Translations under genes and position numbers: made by a program | DNA from: JABAAE01 sp036336715 | Lineage (GTDB): Bacteria > Planctomycetota > Planctomycetia > Pirellulales > Pirellulaceae | Direction of reading: 5' to 3' | Assembly (NCBI GenBank): GCA_036336715.1 | Contig: JAYZFP010000074.1 | Coordinates: forward strand, 1-64,000 | DNA length: 64,000 bases | In this document: one piece after another, positions 36,154 to 45,453 of the stretch | Layout: every line of letters starts with the position of its first letter | Position numbering within the stretch: the stretch's first letter is position 1 | Notes under the pieces: model-generated | Told to the model about the DNA's origin: nothing | What the model saw: the letters and a program-made list of their open reading frames with translations, nothing else | Database searches by the model: none

Positions 36154-37878
36154 TCAGGAAACCAGCCAGACGAAACCACCGATGATACCACCCACGAAGA
36201 CCCATCCGAGCAGAAATCCAAGGATTGATAATCGGGACGGTCTGGGGATTTCCAAGCCAAAGGACGTCAGCAGCATCGCCCTTTCCGGGGGACTGTTTCC
36301 GTCGGGAAGTTGACAGGGCTCACCAATGATTTCGCCCGACTCCACCGGAGTAATCGTCAGATCATAAAAACGGTTCAGGCGTTCACGGCAGACAGGTCGA
36401 GTCAACAGGCTGACAACAATGCCCGCAAGGGTGCCGGCGGAAAGGTACAGCAGGATCTGCCAAGGATCGTAAATCACTTCCTGTTGTTTATTCGAGACAA
36501 CCAGGTGCAATGGTTCGGCGAAACTGAGGGACTTTACCCAATCCACAAACCAGGGCCGGGTGATCAGGAACCAGGTTGCAAACCCGGTCAGGGTTGATGC
36601 CCAGGCTCCCGCAACCGTGGTGCGACGCCACAACAGTCCCAGCCAGAACGCAATTCCAATCATGGGGCCAACTTTGTACCAGATTTTCAGTCCGGCAATG
36701 ACGTCTTTTGTCAGGTAAGAAAATGCGACCCCCAGAATGACCACACAGAACGCCGCCAGGCGGCCGACCCAAACGTAATGTCCAGCGGTTCTATCCGGGC
36801 AGGCTACCTGGTAGATATTTTTTGTAAACAGACCACTCGATGCAATCATGAATGAATCACAACTGCTCATCACGGCGGCAAGCAGGGAAGCAATAAAAAT
36901 ACCCAGCATGCCCGGGACCAGCTGGGGAAGGAACCTGTAGGCCATATCCCCGTAAACCTTGTCCGGATCGATATCCTTCAACTGAATCCCTGATTTCAGG
37001 TACCAGGCCACTGCGGCAATCGCTGTCAGGCACCAGGCAATGGTGCAGACTCTTTTGATAAAAGTCCCGAACATGAAGCCAATCCGGCCATCCAGCTCGG
37101 TTTTTCCGGCCGCACAGTTTCCCATCACGCTCGGTACCGAGACAATCAGAAACAGGGCGTTAATCGAAACCATGACAATAAAAAAAACTCCAACGTTGCC
37201 CGGGGCGACCAGGCTCAACATGTCGCGGTCAAGGTTCGCTTGGCCGATGATTTCCTTCATCCCGGTGAAACCGCCAATCTCGTACATCACAACGGGCAAC
37301 AACATGAAGGAAAAAATGATGGTCATGATGCCCTGGAAGAAATCGGTCATGATGGCGCCACCCAATCCCCCAGCCACGCCATAAAGGACAAACATCAGTG
37401 TCAGGACGGGGATCGCCAGGTTGGCATCGATCATGCCACCAGTGCCCGCATCTATCAGGGCGCCGGCACCCTTCAGCATCACTCCAATCTTGACTGCCAT
37501 GCTGGCGATCCCCACCACTGCAAACAGCACCGAGACGCTCCGGTCAAACCGCAATTCATAGATGTCGGCCGTGGTCACGGCTCGAAATCGCCTCATCAGG
37601 GGTGCGATCAACCAGTAAAAGGGGGTCGAAAAAAGCCACATCCACTGGAACCAGATCCCGGAAAGGCCATTTTTCGCCGTTGCCGAGGCGACGGTGACCG
37701 CCTGGTCGGATGCGGTTCCCGTCCCGAACGCGTGCATGATCATGGTCGCTTTTCCAAACCGGCGAGGCATGAAAAATTCGGCTGCAGAAGAAATCCTTCG
37801 GCCCATCCAGGATCCGAGCAAAGTGATTCCAAGCAGGTAAAGAACCAGAACGATTGCGTCGATGGGATGGAGTTGCAT
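36154..37878 (-). CDS. sodium:solute symporter (SSS family)
   Basis: The 574-residue polytopic protein has about 13 hydrophobic segments. It starts HPIDAIVLVLYLLGITLLGSWMGRR and continues with AAEFFMPRRFGKATMIMHAFGTGTASDQAV, family features of the SSS/LeuT-fold symporters. GGLGGAIMTDFFQGIMTII, close to the core SSS signature, and IFIASLLAAVMSSCDSFMIASSGLFTKNIY are typical. The substrate (sugar, amino acid, carboxylate or other) cannot be told. The last ~90 residues form a cytosolic stretch followed by a final membrane segment. Confidence 0.88.
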   Translation of the reverse strand: MQLHPIDAIVLVLYLLGITLLGSWMGRRISSAAEFFMPRRFGKATMIMHAFGTGTASDQAVTVASATAKNGLSGIWFQWMWLFSTPFYWLIAPLMRRFRAVTTADIYELRFDRSVSVLFAVVGIASMAVKIGVMLKGAGALIDAGTGGMIDANLAIPVLTLMFVLYGVAGGLGGAIMTDFFQGIMTIIFSFMLLPVVMYEIGGFTGMKEIIGQANLDRDMLSLVAPGNVGVFFIVMVSINALFLIVSVPSVMGNCAAGKTELDGRIGFMFGTFIKRVCTIAWCLTAIAAVAWYLKSGIQLKDIDPDKVYGDMAYRFLPQLVPGMLGIFIASLLAAVMSSCDSFMIASSGLFTKNIYQVACPDRTAGHYVWVGRLAAFCVVILGVAFSYLTKDVIAGLKIWYKVGPMIGIAFWLGLLWRRTTVAGAWASTLTGFATWFLITRPWFVDWVKSLSFAEPLHLVVSNKQQEVIYDPWQILLYLSAGTLAGIVVSLLTRPVCRERLNRFYDLTITPVESGEIIGEPCQLPDGNSPPERAMLLTSFGLEIPRPSRLSILGFLLGWVFVGGIIGGFVWLVS

Positions 37879-37995
37879 CGGATGACTGTGGCGGGACCGG
37901 TTTTCGTGTCGGCGGGTGGGTGGGTAGCCTGGTGATCGAAATGGCGATCGATCCGGGGTGAAGTGCCGGAAACGGGAGTGACTGTTCGAACGGGC

Positions 37996-39243
37996 TCAGG
38001 GAGTCCTGGTTTCCTTTTTCTTTTCCTGCTCGATGGACTGGTAAAGTTTGGCCAGTTTCAATGTGATCTCTTCGAGTTGCCGGAAGTAATCTTCTTCCTG
38101 CAGTTCCCCTTTTTGGGTTCTCAGGGTTTCGATTTGCAATTCGAGTTTTTTTCTCAGGCGCCGGTTTTCGGCTGACACCCGTTTTTCGAATTCGCTTTGG
38201 ATCAGGTGGATCTGGTTGGCCAGAGGACCGTCCGGCAGGGAAGCATCCGCACTGCGTTTGATGACCCGTACTCCCTGGAAAAATCCGAGGGGCGTTCCCT
38301 TGCCATCACCGTTGTCGTCTATCAAGGCGTGTTCGGTCGCCAAACGGGACTCCGATCTGTAGAACTCCTCGACTTTCCGCGAAGCCGACAGAAACGACTC
38401 AAGCAGGGAGACCTGCTCGTCCTTGTCGATATCCGCTTCGAGGTCCGAGAGCGCCTTGGCGAAGTAGAGGCCAAATTTGGCATAATTGAGTTCAAAACCG
38501 CTCTTGGTAGCCGTGACCACCACCCGGCCCGGAACGGCCAACTGGTTGATAAATGGCGCGCTGGAAGATGAGCAATTGATGATGGCGACCGGTCGTTTCG
38601 ATTTTTCAAGCCACTGGTTGAGTTCCAGGGCACTGACGTCCGGCCCGCGAAGATTGAACTTGGCATGCTTCCGATCGTAGGTGCCATGCCCCACGAGAAT
38701 GATCCACAGCTGCGAATTGCCGTCGTGCCGTGCCTCGACAGCGGTCCTCAATTGCTGCTTGTCAGTTTTCCGGGTGACATTGGTCCCCCGGCCAGAATCT
38801 TTATTTGTGCCTGCCTGGCTCTCCGGAACTGACGCTGCACCGATCCAACAGAAATCGGAGGCCGATTTTCGGGCTGCATCCCGGACCAGTGAGCATGTCT
38901 CCCTGAATTCTGCCTCGAACTCTTCGGAACCTGCGGCTCCCTGGACCACTATGATCGATTGCGGCTGGTTGGCACCTCTCGAGTCACCGCCGGTTATCCG
39001 GTTTTCATCGGGCAGGGAGTTGGAATTTGGAGAGGCATTGCTGTTCGAAGCAGCATTCGTGCCGACCGGCGGGGGATTCTTTTCCTGCAGGGCCGGTAAA
39101 ACGTGGCCACCCAAGGCGCTACCGAGGCAGAAAATGGTCAGCGACAGCCAGGCCTTGCAGGAGATGCCTGTATGGCATGGCCGGATGCAGCCGGCATTTC
39201 CGAAGGCAATTTCAAACCACTTTTTTAATACCATGAAAATCAT
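37996..39243 (-). CDS. secreted caspase-like (C13/C14 fold) cysteine peptidase
   Basis: The 415-residue protein has an N-terminal hydrophobic segment (WLSLTIFCLGSALGGHV), an Asn/Ser/Pro linker, then a caspase-hemoglobinase fold. The strand-His motif LWIILVGHGTYD has His186, and the strand-Cys motif PVAIINCSSSSAPF has Cys224, with VVVTATKSG next, as in legumain-like C13 and metacaspase-like enzymes. EHALIDDNGDGKGTPLGF is a calcium-like loop. A C-terminal coiled coil (~350-410) is Glu/Lys/Leu-rich. Substrate is unknown. ATGs at 39243 and 39234 are both possible. Confidence 0.75.
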   Translation of the reverse strand: MIFMVLKKWFEIAFGNAGCIRPCHTGISCKAWLSLTIFCLGSALGGHVLPALQEKNPPPVGTNAASNSNASPNSNSLPDENRITGGDSRGANQPQSIIVVQGAAGSEEFEAEFRETCSLVRDAARKSASDFCWIGAASVPESQAGTNKDSGRGTNVTRKTDKQQLRTAVEARHDGNSQLWIILVGHGTYDRKHAKFNLRGPDVSALELNQWLEKSKRPVAIINCSSSSAPFINQLAVPGRVVVTATKSGFELNYAKFGLYFAKALSDLEADIDKDEQVSLLESFLSASRKVEEFYRSESRLATEHALIDDNGDGKGTPLGFFQGVRVIKRSADASLPDGPLANQIHLIQSEFEKRVSAENRRLRKKLELQIETLRTQKGELQEEDYFRQLEEITLKLAKLYQSIEQEKKKETRTP

Positions 39244-39488
39244 GGGGCCAGTCTAACACCCGTTTGTCAAAAACCAAAATGAGAGCTGTATTCACGGTCC
39301 GGTTTTTATTGGAGAATGCAGTTGCGTGAAGCGGTTGCGTCCCGGGTAAGCGCCAAGAGGCATCGTTTCGGGCGACGAATCAGGGCCCCACGGGGCCCGA
39401 ATGCAAACGAAATCCATACGGGGCAACCGATTCCCGAGATTCCCTCTTTGGAGGGACACCAACCCTTCTTTCCAGAAAAGTGACGGTT

Positions 39489-40136
39489 ATGAACGATCGA
39501 AGACATTTCATTACCGGCTGTTCCGCTCTTTCGGCGGTCAGCCTGTTACCCGCCTGGGCCTTTGCCGATGAACTGACCCGCACTCCTACCCAGACAGAAG
39601 GACCGTTTTACCCTGACCGGCTTCCACTGGATACTGATAATGATCTGTTGATCATCAATGACGGAATTACCCAGGCGATTGGGCAGGTGACTCACCTCAC
39701 GGGTAGGGTGCTGGACATGAAGGGAGATCCCGTTCGCAATGCGTTGGTTGAAATCTGGCAAGTGGACGGCAAGGGACGCTATCTTCATTCTCAAGATGCC
39801 AAACGAGGTGGCAGTGACCGGAATTTCCAGGGATTTGGGAGATTCCTTACCGGTTCCAAGGGGTCGTACTACTTTCGCACAGTCAAACCAGTCCCCTATC
39901 CTGGCCGGACCCCCCACATCCACGTGGCCGTCAAGCTGCGCGGAAAAAAACGGCTGGTCACCCAGTGTTACATCAAGGGAGAACCCCAGAACCGGAAGGA
40001 TGGAGTGTTGAACCGCATCAAGGAAGAAAAGGCGAGGAACTCGTTACTGGTGGATTTCAGGAAAGTGCCCGATTCCCGGATCGGTGAATTGCAGGCCCGG
40101 TTTGATATTGTTCTGGGATTCACGCCTGAAGGATAA
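39489..40136 (+). CDS. intradiol ring-cleavage dioxygenase-like protein, exported
   Basis: The 215-residue product has a Tat-like signal (NDRRHFITGCSALSAVSLLPAWAFA) and the intradiol core. TEGPFYPD is typical of the family, and the four non-haem Fe(III) ligands can be placed by comparison with protocatechuate 3,4-dioxygenase: Tyr98 (GRYLH), Tyr137 (PYPGR), His143 and His145 (PHIH). All are present, so activity on a catechol-like substrate is plausible; the substrate is open. The exported form is unlike the cytosolic aromatic-pathway enzymes. Its stop is 5 bases before hemG and its last codons carry the hemG SD. Confidence 0.82.
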   Translation: MNDRRHFITGCSALSAVSLLPAWAFADELTRTPTQTEGPFYPDRLPLDTDNDLLIINDGITQAIGQVTHLTGRVLDMKGDPVRNALVEIWQVDGKGRYLHSQDAKRGGSDRNFQGFGRFLTGSKGSYYFRTVKPVPYPGRTPHIHVAVKLRGKKRLVTQCYIKGEPQNRKDGVLNRIKEEKARNSLLVDFRKVPDSRIGELQARFDIVLGFTPEG

Positions 40137-40141
40137 GCGAG

Positions 40142-41557
40142 TTGAGCAGAGTCGCAATCATGGGTGGGGGAATTACCGGTTTGGCTGCCGCCCATCATCT
40201 CGAAGAATTGAATCCGGATGTTGAGATCGATCTGTTTGAATCGGACATTCGGGTTGGGGGTGTCCTGCAGACCGAATTTTCCGGGGGCTTTCTCGTGGAG
40301 CATTCGGCGGACATGTTCACCACGCGAGAGCGTGGGGCCATCGATTTGTGTGAAAGGATTGGTTTTGCCGACCAGTTGCTGGAAACCAATCGCCAGCACC
40401 AGCGGGCTTTCATCGCGGCGGGATCAAAGCTTGTCCCGGTGCCACGTGGACTGAACCTGATGACCCCGTCGGATCTCGATGCAATTCGAACCACAACGTT
40501 GCTTTCGGACGACGGGAAAAGACGGTTCCTGGAAGAAGAAAAAATCCCCGCGCGAACGGGTGATGTGGATGAGTCGCTGAAAGCCTTTGCCGTTCGCAGG
40601 TTTGGAAAAGAGGCCTACGAAAAAATCATTCAGCCGCTGGTCGGAGGCATTTACACAGCCGATCCGGAAAAATTGAGTTTGCAGGCGACCTTGCCGCAAT
40701 ACCACGCCATGGAAAAAGAAAGCGGAAGCATCATTGCTGCCTGCCGCAAGGCAGCTGGCAAAGGCACATCCGTTGAAGCCAAAACCAGTGGTGCCCGCTA
40801 CAACCTTTTCCTCGCTCCGCGAAAAGGTATGGGATCCCTGGTGGAAGCCCTGGCGAATCGTCTGCAAAGGACTTCCATCCGGTTGGATTCACGGGTTACC
40901 CGGGTCTCCTGCAACGTTGATGGCAATATTGCGAACTGGTCATTGACCAGTCAGGGCAAGGTGATGGGCTCCTACGCGGCAGTGATCGCAACCAGCCCCG
41001 CCAGCGACGTTGCGGGATGCCTCGACTCCCGCTACGCTGGTCTGAAGCAGCGTTTGTCTGAACTCAGAACGGCCAGTTCGGCAATCGTCATTCATGGATT
41101 TGATCGAAAGCAGGTTTGTCATCCGTTGGATGGATTCGGATTCGTGGTTCCGTTGAGTGAGCATAGAAAAATCCTGGCCAGCAGCTTTTCCAGCATCAAG
41201 TTTTCCGGCCGTTGCCCTGAGGCTGATGTTCTGATCCGATCCTTTGTTGGGGGAGGCTGCCAGGCAGAATTACTGGAACATCCCGATGACGAAATCAACG
41301 AAATGGCGCTCAAGGAATTGCAGGAACTGATCGGTGTTCGCCAGCCCAGTTTCAGCAGGTTGATTCGGTGGAACGATTCGATGCCCCAGTATCACCTGGG
41401 TCACCTGACCCGGGTCAAGCAGATCGAAGATGAGGTTAACGGCATTCCGGGGCTGGAATTGGCGGGAAAGTGGTTACGGGGTGTCGGGATTCCAGCGTGT
41501 ATCGAGAGCGGAGAAAATGCCGCGACCCGGTGCCATGACTACCTGGTTTCCGCATGA
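40142..41557 (+). CDS. hemG: protoporphyrinogen/coproporphyrinogen oxidase, FAD type
   Basis: The flavoenzyme (HemY/CgoX/HemG naming varies) oxidises porphyrinogen to porphyrin late in haem synthesis. The dinucleotide motif VAIMGGGITGLAAAHHL spans residues 4-20; GGVLQTEFSGGFLVEHSADMF, PLVGGIYTADPEKLSLQATLP and a C-terminal LELAGKWLRGVGIPACIESG complete the family. The start is TTG at 40142: AAGGA lies 8 bases upstream, inside the end of the dioxygenase gene, and the next ATG would cut the FAD motif. hemH lies 2.2 kb downstream. Confidence 0.9.
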   Translation: MSRVAIMGGGITGLAAAHHLEELNPDVEIDLFESDIRVGGVLQTEFSGGFLVEHSADMFTTRERGAIDLCERIGFADQLLETNRQHQRAFIAAGSKLVPVPRGLNLMTPSDLDAIRTTTLLSDDGKRRFLEEEKIPARTGDVDESLKAFAVRRFGKEAYEKIIQPLVGGIYTADPEKLSLQATLPQYHAMEKESGSIIAACRKAAGKGTSVEAKTSGARYNLFLAPRKGMGSLVEALANRLQRTSIRLDSRVTRVSCNVDGNIANWSLTSQGKVMGSYAAVIATSPASDVAGCLDSRYAGLKQRLSELRTASSAIVIHGFDRKQVCHPLDGFGFVVPLSEHRKILASSFSSIKFSGRCPEADVLIRSFVGGGCQAELLEHPDDEINEMALKELQELIGVRQPSFSRLIRWNDSMPQYHLGHLTRVKQIEDEVNGIPGLELAGKWLRGVGIPACIESGENAATRCHDYLVSA

Positions 41558-42261
41558 ACGGCTGAAAGGTCACATGATTCCGTTCATTCGAGGCGAAACG
41601 CCGAAGGATGTGCCGAATAAATGGTGGCGCAAAAAAAAGACCGACACCCCAACGCTGGGGCAGAAAGAGCGTTAGAGGTGCGGTCGTTGTTCTTTTTTTT
41701 TGTGGCGGGACTGTTTTTTTGGCGGCAGTTCCCTTTGGCGGCAGTTTACAGGCGGTTAATTTACAGGCGGTTAATTTACAGGGCGTTCGTCTTGGTTTTC
41801 TGAACCGATCAAAAAGCAACTGATCAAAAGGTCACAGGGAGCTGCTCTCTTACCGACTCCGCAAATGAAACGCCCGCCCAGCTGCTTTGTACCTGCACAA
41901 AATTTGTGTAATTGTCATTTTTTTTCAAGTTCAACAGGGGATCGGACGAGATCGCCTTTTAATGTAATTCTATCGCACTTTAAGATTTTTCAATGGGGGG
42001 GTATTGCTTCTTAGGTGTTTGCGAACGGGCAAGATGCCGGGATGCCTGACGTTCCCAGGCACGAAAAGAACCGGTGGTTGGGCAGACGCCACGATGGGCT
42101 CATGCACCAGGGTCTTTTTTCAGAAAACGCCCACGATCATTTCCCCGGGAAACGGGTATGCGTGTCAACTCCTGCAAGACCCATGACGAACTGTTCCTGA
42201 AACTGACCCTTGTTCAGTGGTTTTGAATTTCCTGTCCCGGTCCACTGTCACGAACGTTTTT
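41558..42261. other. intergenic region with short tandem repeats
   Basis: About 700 bases without a supported gene between hemG (+) and the NTF2-like membrane protein (-). At 41737-41780 lie one diverged and two identical copies of a 15-base unit GGCGGTTAATTTACA, preceded by a related GGCGGCAGTT at 41721. A CCCCA/TGGGG hairpin is near 41650. Otherwise A/T-rich and structureless to my eye. Confidence 0.5.
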
Positions 42262-42813
42262 CTAAAAGAAAAAATTGGTTCTCTCTTTTCGGTTGGTCGG
42301 ATCGTGATGGGAGTATTCGACGATCCGCCATTTTCCATCGCTCTCTTTTTCAAAGTTGAGCACGACGTCGCGCCAGGCGGAACCCTGGTAACCTTTCATC
42401 GTGAGATTGACGCTGACCATGAAGTCGGCCGAAGCCCGAGCCGGGTTGTTTTCATCGACGGTGATTTTGTGAAAAGTCATCAGGTTACAGGAATTGAAGT
42501 CGTAAGATGGCATTTCACTGCGTGCCCGGTCGACGACCTCCGGACGGGACTTCGACACATGCTGAAGGAGCCCCTCAACATCATTTTGTTCCACGATGTC
42601 TGCCAGGCGGCTGACCACATTTCTGATTTCTTCACGGGGAGTCACCACCCATCGCTCGACAAGAACCCCCAAAGCGATCAGGCCCACCAGGATGTGACTG
42701 ACGATCCACAGTCGCCTGTTTCTGAAATGATGTGCCATGACGTAAAACGGCACGGTCAGGAACATGCCATAGCCGACAATTTTGAAGCTGCTCTCAAAAA
42801 AGAACTCACGCAT
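42262..42813 (-). CDS. membrane protein with NTF2-like domain, function unknown
   Basis: The ATG at 42813 is set by GGGAGG 6 bases upstream. The 183-residue product has two hydrophobic segments (IVGYGMFLTVPFYVMAHHF and LWIVSHILVGLIALGVLVERWVV). The rest looks like a SnoaL/NTF2-type fold outside the membrane (REEIRNVVSRLADIVEQNDVEGLLQHVS, ASADFMVSVNLTM, AWRDVVLNFEKESDGKWRIVEYSHHDP). I do not recognise a named family. It stands alone between two large gaps. Confidence 0.7.
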   Translation of the reverse strand: MREFFFESSFKIVGYGMFLTVPFYVMAHHFRNRRLWIVSHILVGLIALGVLVERWVVTPREEIRNVVSRLADIVEQNDVEGLLQHVSKSRPEVVDRARSEMPSYDFNSCNLMTFHKITVDENNPARASADFMVSVNLTMKGYQGSAWRDVVLNFEKESDGKWRIVEYSHHDPTNRKERTNFFF

Positions 42814-43789
42814 ATTGCACCTCCCAAAGTTGGTTTGCGGATGCCCCCTGTGGTGGCACCGGGGAATCTGCCTCATCTCTGATTAGCAGGTTAACTGAAT
42901 CCGCCAAACCCGCAATTGTTTTGCCGAAAAAAGGCGCAACAGGGCTCTAGTGGAAAGATTGCTCCCGGTAAGGTGTTTTTGAATCCTGTTTTGCGCAAAT
43001 GGGTTGACTCTTTCGAATCGGGATGAAGCAAACTTTTCGTCGGGTTCAAGGAAATGGGGGCTGTTCTTTTGCTGCCGTTCCAACCGGGCGACAGGTGGCA
43101 TGCTTTCGCTGACAACCGGCCGGGGTATTTTTGAAATGTCCCGGCCCGGTTATCCCCTGCATTCAAAAAAGGTGTCTGGCTGAGAAGCGACATCGACACT
43201 TTTCAGGTCGGCTTCGATTGGTTTCTTCCATTCTTGCCATTGGTCCCTGTCCGGCGAATAGCAGACGATGATCGGTACCCTCGATTCAAGACCCGACCGC
43301 TTTGGAGGATTCATCCCGACCGGGTATCAGAACAGGTGTTATGGAAATTCGCGCCAACACCGACTTTTGATCGGCAGCCAGTCTACTGAGGTGGGGGCTT
43401 CCAATCCACCAGCCGATGCCTGGGAACAATGCGGATCAGGAATTCACCCGTTTTCGGCATGACAAATACAGGGATTTCATTGGCATCCTCGACCGGACGC
43501 CCCATTTGGACCGGCCTGCCATCGTGCCAGCAGGTGCCAGGGCAAAAAAATTCCGGTAGCAGGCCGCCCAGCCAGGGAAACATTCCCTCGACGGGCAGAA
43601 ACCGTACCGACGATCGACACCTGTGGGGAACCAAAATCCAAAATGGCAGGGTGCCGCACACTGAATCAACGCCTGCGTACTACTTGGATTGTTGAACAAA
43701 GTTGTAAAAATATAACTCGTTCGGTTGTTTCAAGGAGTGGCCGTTCCACGGGCGAGTATTTCCAGTTTTTTCCGTTTTTACGAATTCGC
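42814..43789. other. large intergenic region upstream of hemH
   Basis: Nearly 1 kb with one doubtful minus-strand frame (43383-43661, listed separately). The AT-rich stretch around 43695-43715 directly before hemH could hold its promoter. No RNA gene or riboswitch fold was recognised by eye. Confidence 0.4.
43383..43661 (-). CDS. doubtful small ORF, 66-92 residues
   Basis: The frame reads with codon choice like its neighbours over its second half, and the end (ANEIPVFVMPKTGEFLIRIVPRHRLVDW) looks protein-like, with two Cys as CPGTC. The 5' part is less convincing. A GTG at 43661 opens it and an internal ATG would give 66 residues; neither has a good SD. It may be a real small protein, a gene remnant or chance. 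Function unknown. Confidence 0.25.
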   Translation of the reverse strand: MCGTLPFWILVPHRCRSSVRFLPVEGMFPWLGGLLPEFFCPGTCWHDGRPVQMGRPVEDANEIPVFVMPKTGEFLIRIVPRHRLVDWKPPPQ

Positions 43790-44872
43790 ATGCAAAATTA
43801 TGATGCCCTGTTGTTTGTTTCATTTGGTGGCCCGGAAGGCCCCGATGACGTGCTCCCGTTTTTGGAAAACGTACTCCGGGGGAAAAATGTCCCGCGGGAA
43901 AGAATGTTGGAGGTCTCCGAGCATTACCAGGCCTTTGGCGGTGTCAGCCCAATCAACGAGCAAAACCGGAAGTTGATTGGGGCGATCGAGCAGGAACTGA
44001 GTCGGCACGGGATGGATTTGCCGGTTTACTGGGGGAACCGGAATTGGTACCCCATGATTCCGGAAGCACTGGAGCAGATCCGGAAGGATGGACATCGGCG
44101 GGTACTGGCTTTCATGACCTCAGCCTTCAGTTGCTATTCGGGGTGCCGACAGTACCGTGAGGATTTGCAGAAGGCACAGGTTCAGATCGGTGATACGGAG
44201 CTGTCCTTTGGCAAGATCAGGGCTTTTTATAATCATCCCGGGTTTGTCGAGGCCTTTTCTGAAAGGGTGCAGGAATCACTTTCCCATTTTGAACAGACGT
44301 CATCGGTGAAAATCCTGTTCACCGCCCACTCGATACCCGATGCCATGGCCAACCACTGTGCTTACGCCCAGCAATTGCAGGAGGCTTGCCAGCTGGTTTG
44401 TGAGAGACTTGGCCATGATGATTTTGAGCTGGTTTTTCAAAGCCGCAGCGGCCCTCCCCACCAACCCTGGCTGGAACCGGATGTCTGCGATCGGGTTGCT
44501 GAACTCGCGTCCGAGGGACAAAAGGAACTGGTGATTGCCCCGATTGGGTTCATCTCGGACCATATGGAGGTGCTGTTTGATCTCGATACCGAAGCCAGGG
44601 AGTTGTGTGACCAGCACGGTATCAGGATGGAGCGAACACCAACGGTGGGAACGCATCCCCGGTTCGTGAGGATGGTTCGGGAATTGATCGAGGAACGACA
44701 GGACGATGCCCTTCCAAGGCAGTTTCTCGGTTCCCGGGGTGCGGTACCGGATGTGTGTCCTGCAAACTGCTGTCTCAGCGGCCGTCCAACCGGACAACCC
44801 GGCAGGCCTTCAGAGAAAGGTGCATCCGGCAGGCCTGCTGCGGAAGTGAGAGGTGGTCGCCCGGAAAGCTGA
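43790..44872 (+). CDS. hemH: ferrochelatase with C-terminal Cys cluster
   Basis: HemH/CpfC inserts Fe(II) into the porphyrin. Catalytic His180 is in FTAHSIP and Glu260 in FISDHMEVLFDLD; FQSRSGPPHQPWLEPDV is a family block in the wording used by actinobacterial enzymes. FMTSAFSCYSGCRQYRED supplies Cys119, and the tail has CPANCC (Cys323, 327, 328), a pattern matching the four-Cys [2Fe-2S] site of actinobacterial ferrochelatases. The last ~30 residues are a Gly/Pro/Arg tail. ATG 43790 matches the family start. The CbiX-like gene follows 54 bases downstream. Confidence 0.92.
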   Translation: MQNYDALLFVSFGGPEGPDDVLPFLENVLRGKNVPRERMLEVSEHYQAFGGVSPINEQNRKLIGAIEQELSRHGMDLPVYWGNRNWYPMIPEALEQIRKDGHRRVLAFMTSAFSCYSGCRQYREDLQKAQVQIGDTELSFGKIRAFYNHPGFVEAFSERVQESLSHFEQTSSVKILFTAHSIPDAMANHCAYAQQLQEACQLVCERLGHDDFELVFQSRSGPPHQPWLEPDVCDRVAELASEGQKELVIAPIGFISDHMEVLFDLDTEARELCDQHGIRMERTPTVGTHPRFVRMVRELIEERQDDALPRQFLGSRGAVPDVCPANCCLSGRPTGQPGRPSEKGASGRPAAEVRGGRPES

Positions 44873-44926
44873 ACAGGGAGGTTGGAGAATCAGTCAGTCA
44901 CCGTTTCCTCGATTCAACGAAAAAAG

Positions 44927-45385
44927 ATGTTTCCCAGTGAGCCCAGCCAGACCGGAGTCGTGATCGTTGATCATGGTTCCCGAAAAGAAGAAAGCAATCG
45001 GCGGCTCGAACAATTTGTCGAGCTGTTTCGGCGTCGGACGGATTACCGGATCGTGGAATCGGCTCACATGGAGCTTGCCTCTCCCAGTATCGAAGAGGCG
45101 TTTGGGAGTTGTGTCCGCACGGGGGTTTCCTCGATCCTGCTGGTTCCTTTCTTTCTTTTGCCAGGCCGTCACTGGCAGGAAGATCTTCCCCGACTGGCCC
45201 GGTTGGCTTCGGAAACCCACGGCTCTGTTCCCTACATGCTCTCAGCGCCGATTGGTGTGCATGAAGGCCTGGTGGACATACTCCGGGAACGGATGGAAAC
45301 CTGCTTGCAGCAAGAGGCCGGGGAATATTGTGATCTGTGCAATGAATCAGCCAATTGCCGCGTTGGCTCGAGTCGACAGAACTGA
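44927..45385 (+). CDS. CbiX/SirB-like small chelatase
   Basis: The 152-residue product is a single chelatase domain of the CbiX(S)/SirB kind, which insert Co or Fe into sirohydrochlorin. It has VVIVDHGSRKEESNRRL with the metal-binding His, ESAHMELASPSIEEAF, and SILLVPFFLLPGRHWQEDLPRL with the second His. The C-terminus carries CDLCNESANC, a Cys cluster that could bind a metal. An earlier TTG at 44882 would add 15 residues; ATG 44927 fits the family. Placed after hemH, it may serve sirohaem or cobalamin-type tetrapyrroles. Confidence 0.8.
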   Translation: MFPSEPSQTGVVIVDHGSRKEESNRRLEQFVELFRRRTDYRIVESAHMELASPSIEEAFGSCVRTGVSSILLVPFFLLPGRHWQEDLPRLARLASETHGSVPYMLSAPIGVHEGLVDILRERMETCLQQEAGEYCDLCNESANCRVGSSRQN

Positions 45386-45453
45386 CGCGGTCCTGTTTGC
45401 AAATCCGGAATTCGCGACTGGGCGGGCTGGAGCGTTTGGCTATCAGGCGGGCT

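Noticed and set aside
40142..40160. ATG at 40160 as start of hemG
   Set aside because: It would remove the first strand of the FAD-binding motif; the TTG at 40142 has an SD at correct distance.
42157..42225. 22-codon ATG frame in the gap before the NTF2-like gene
   Set aside because: Too short to judge; no SD and no recognisable product.
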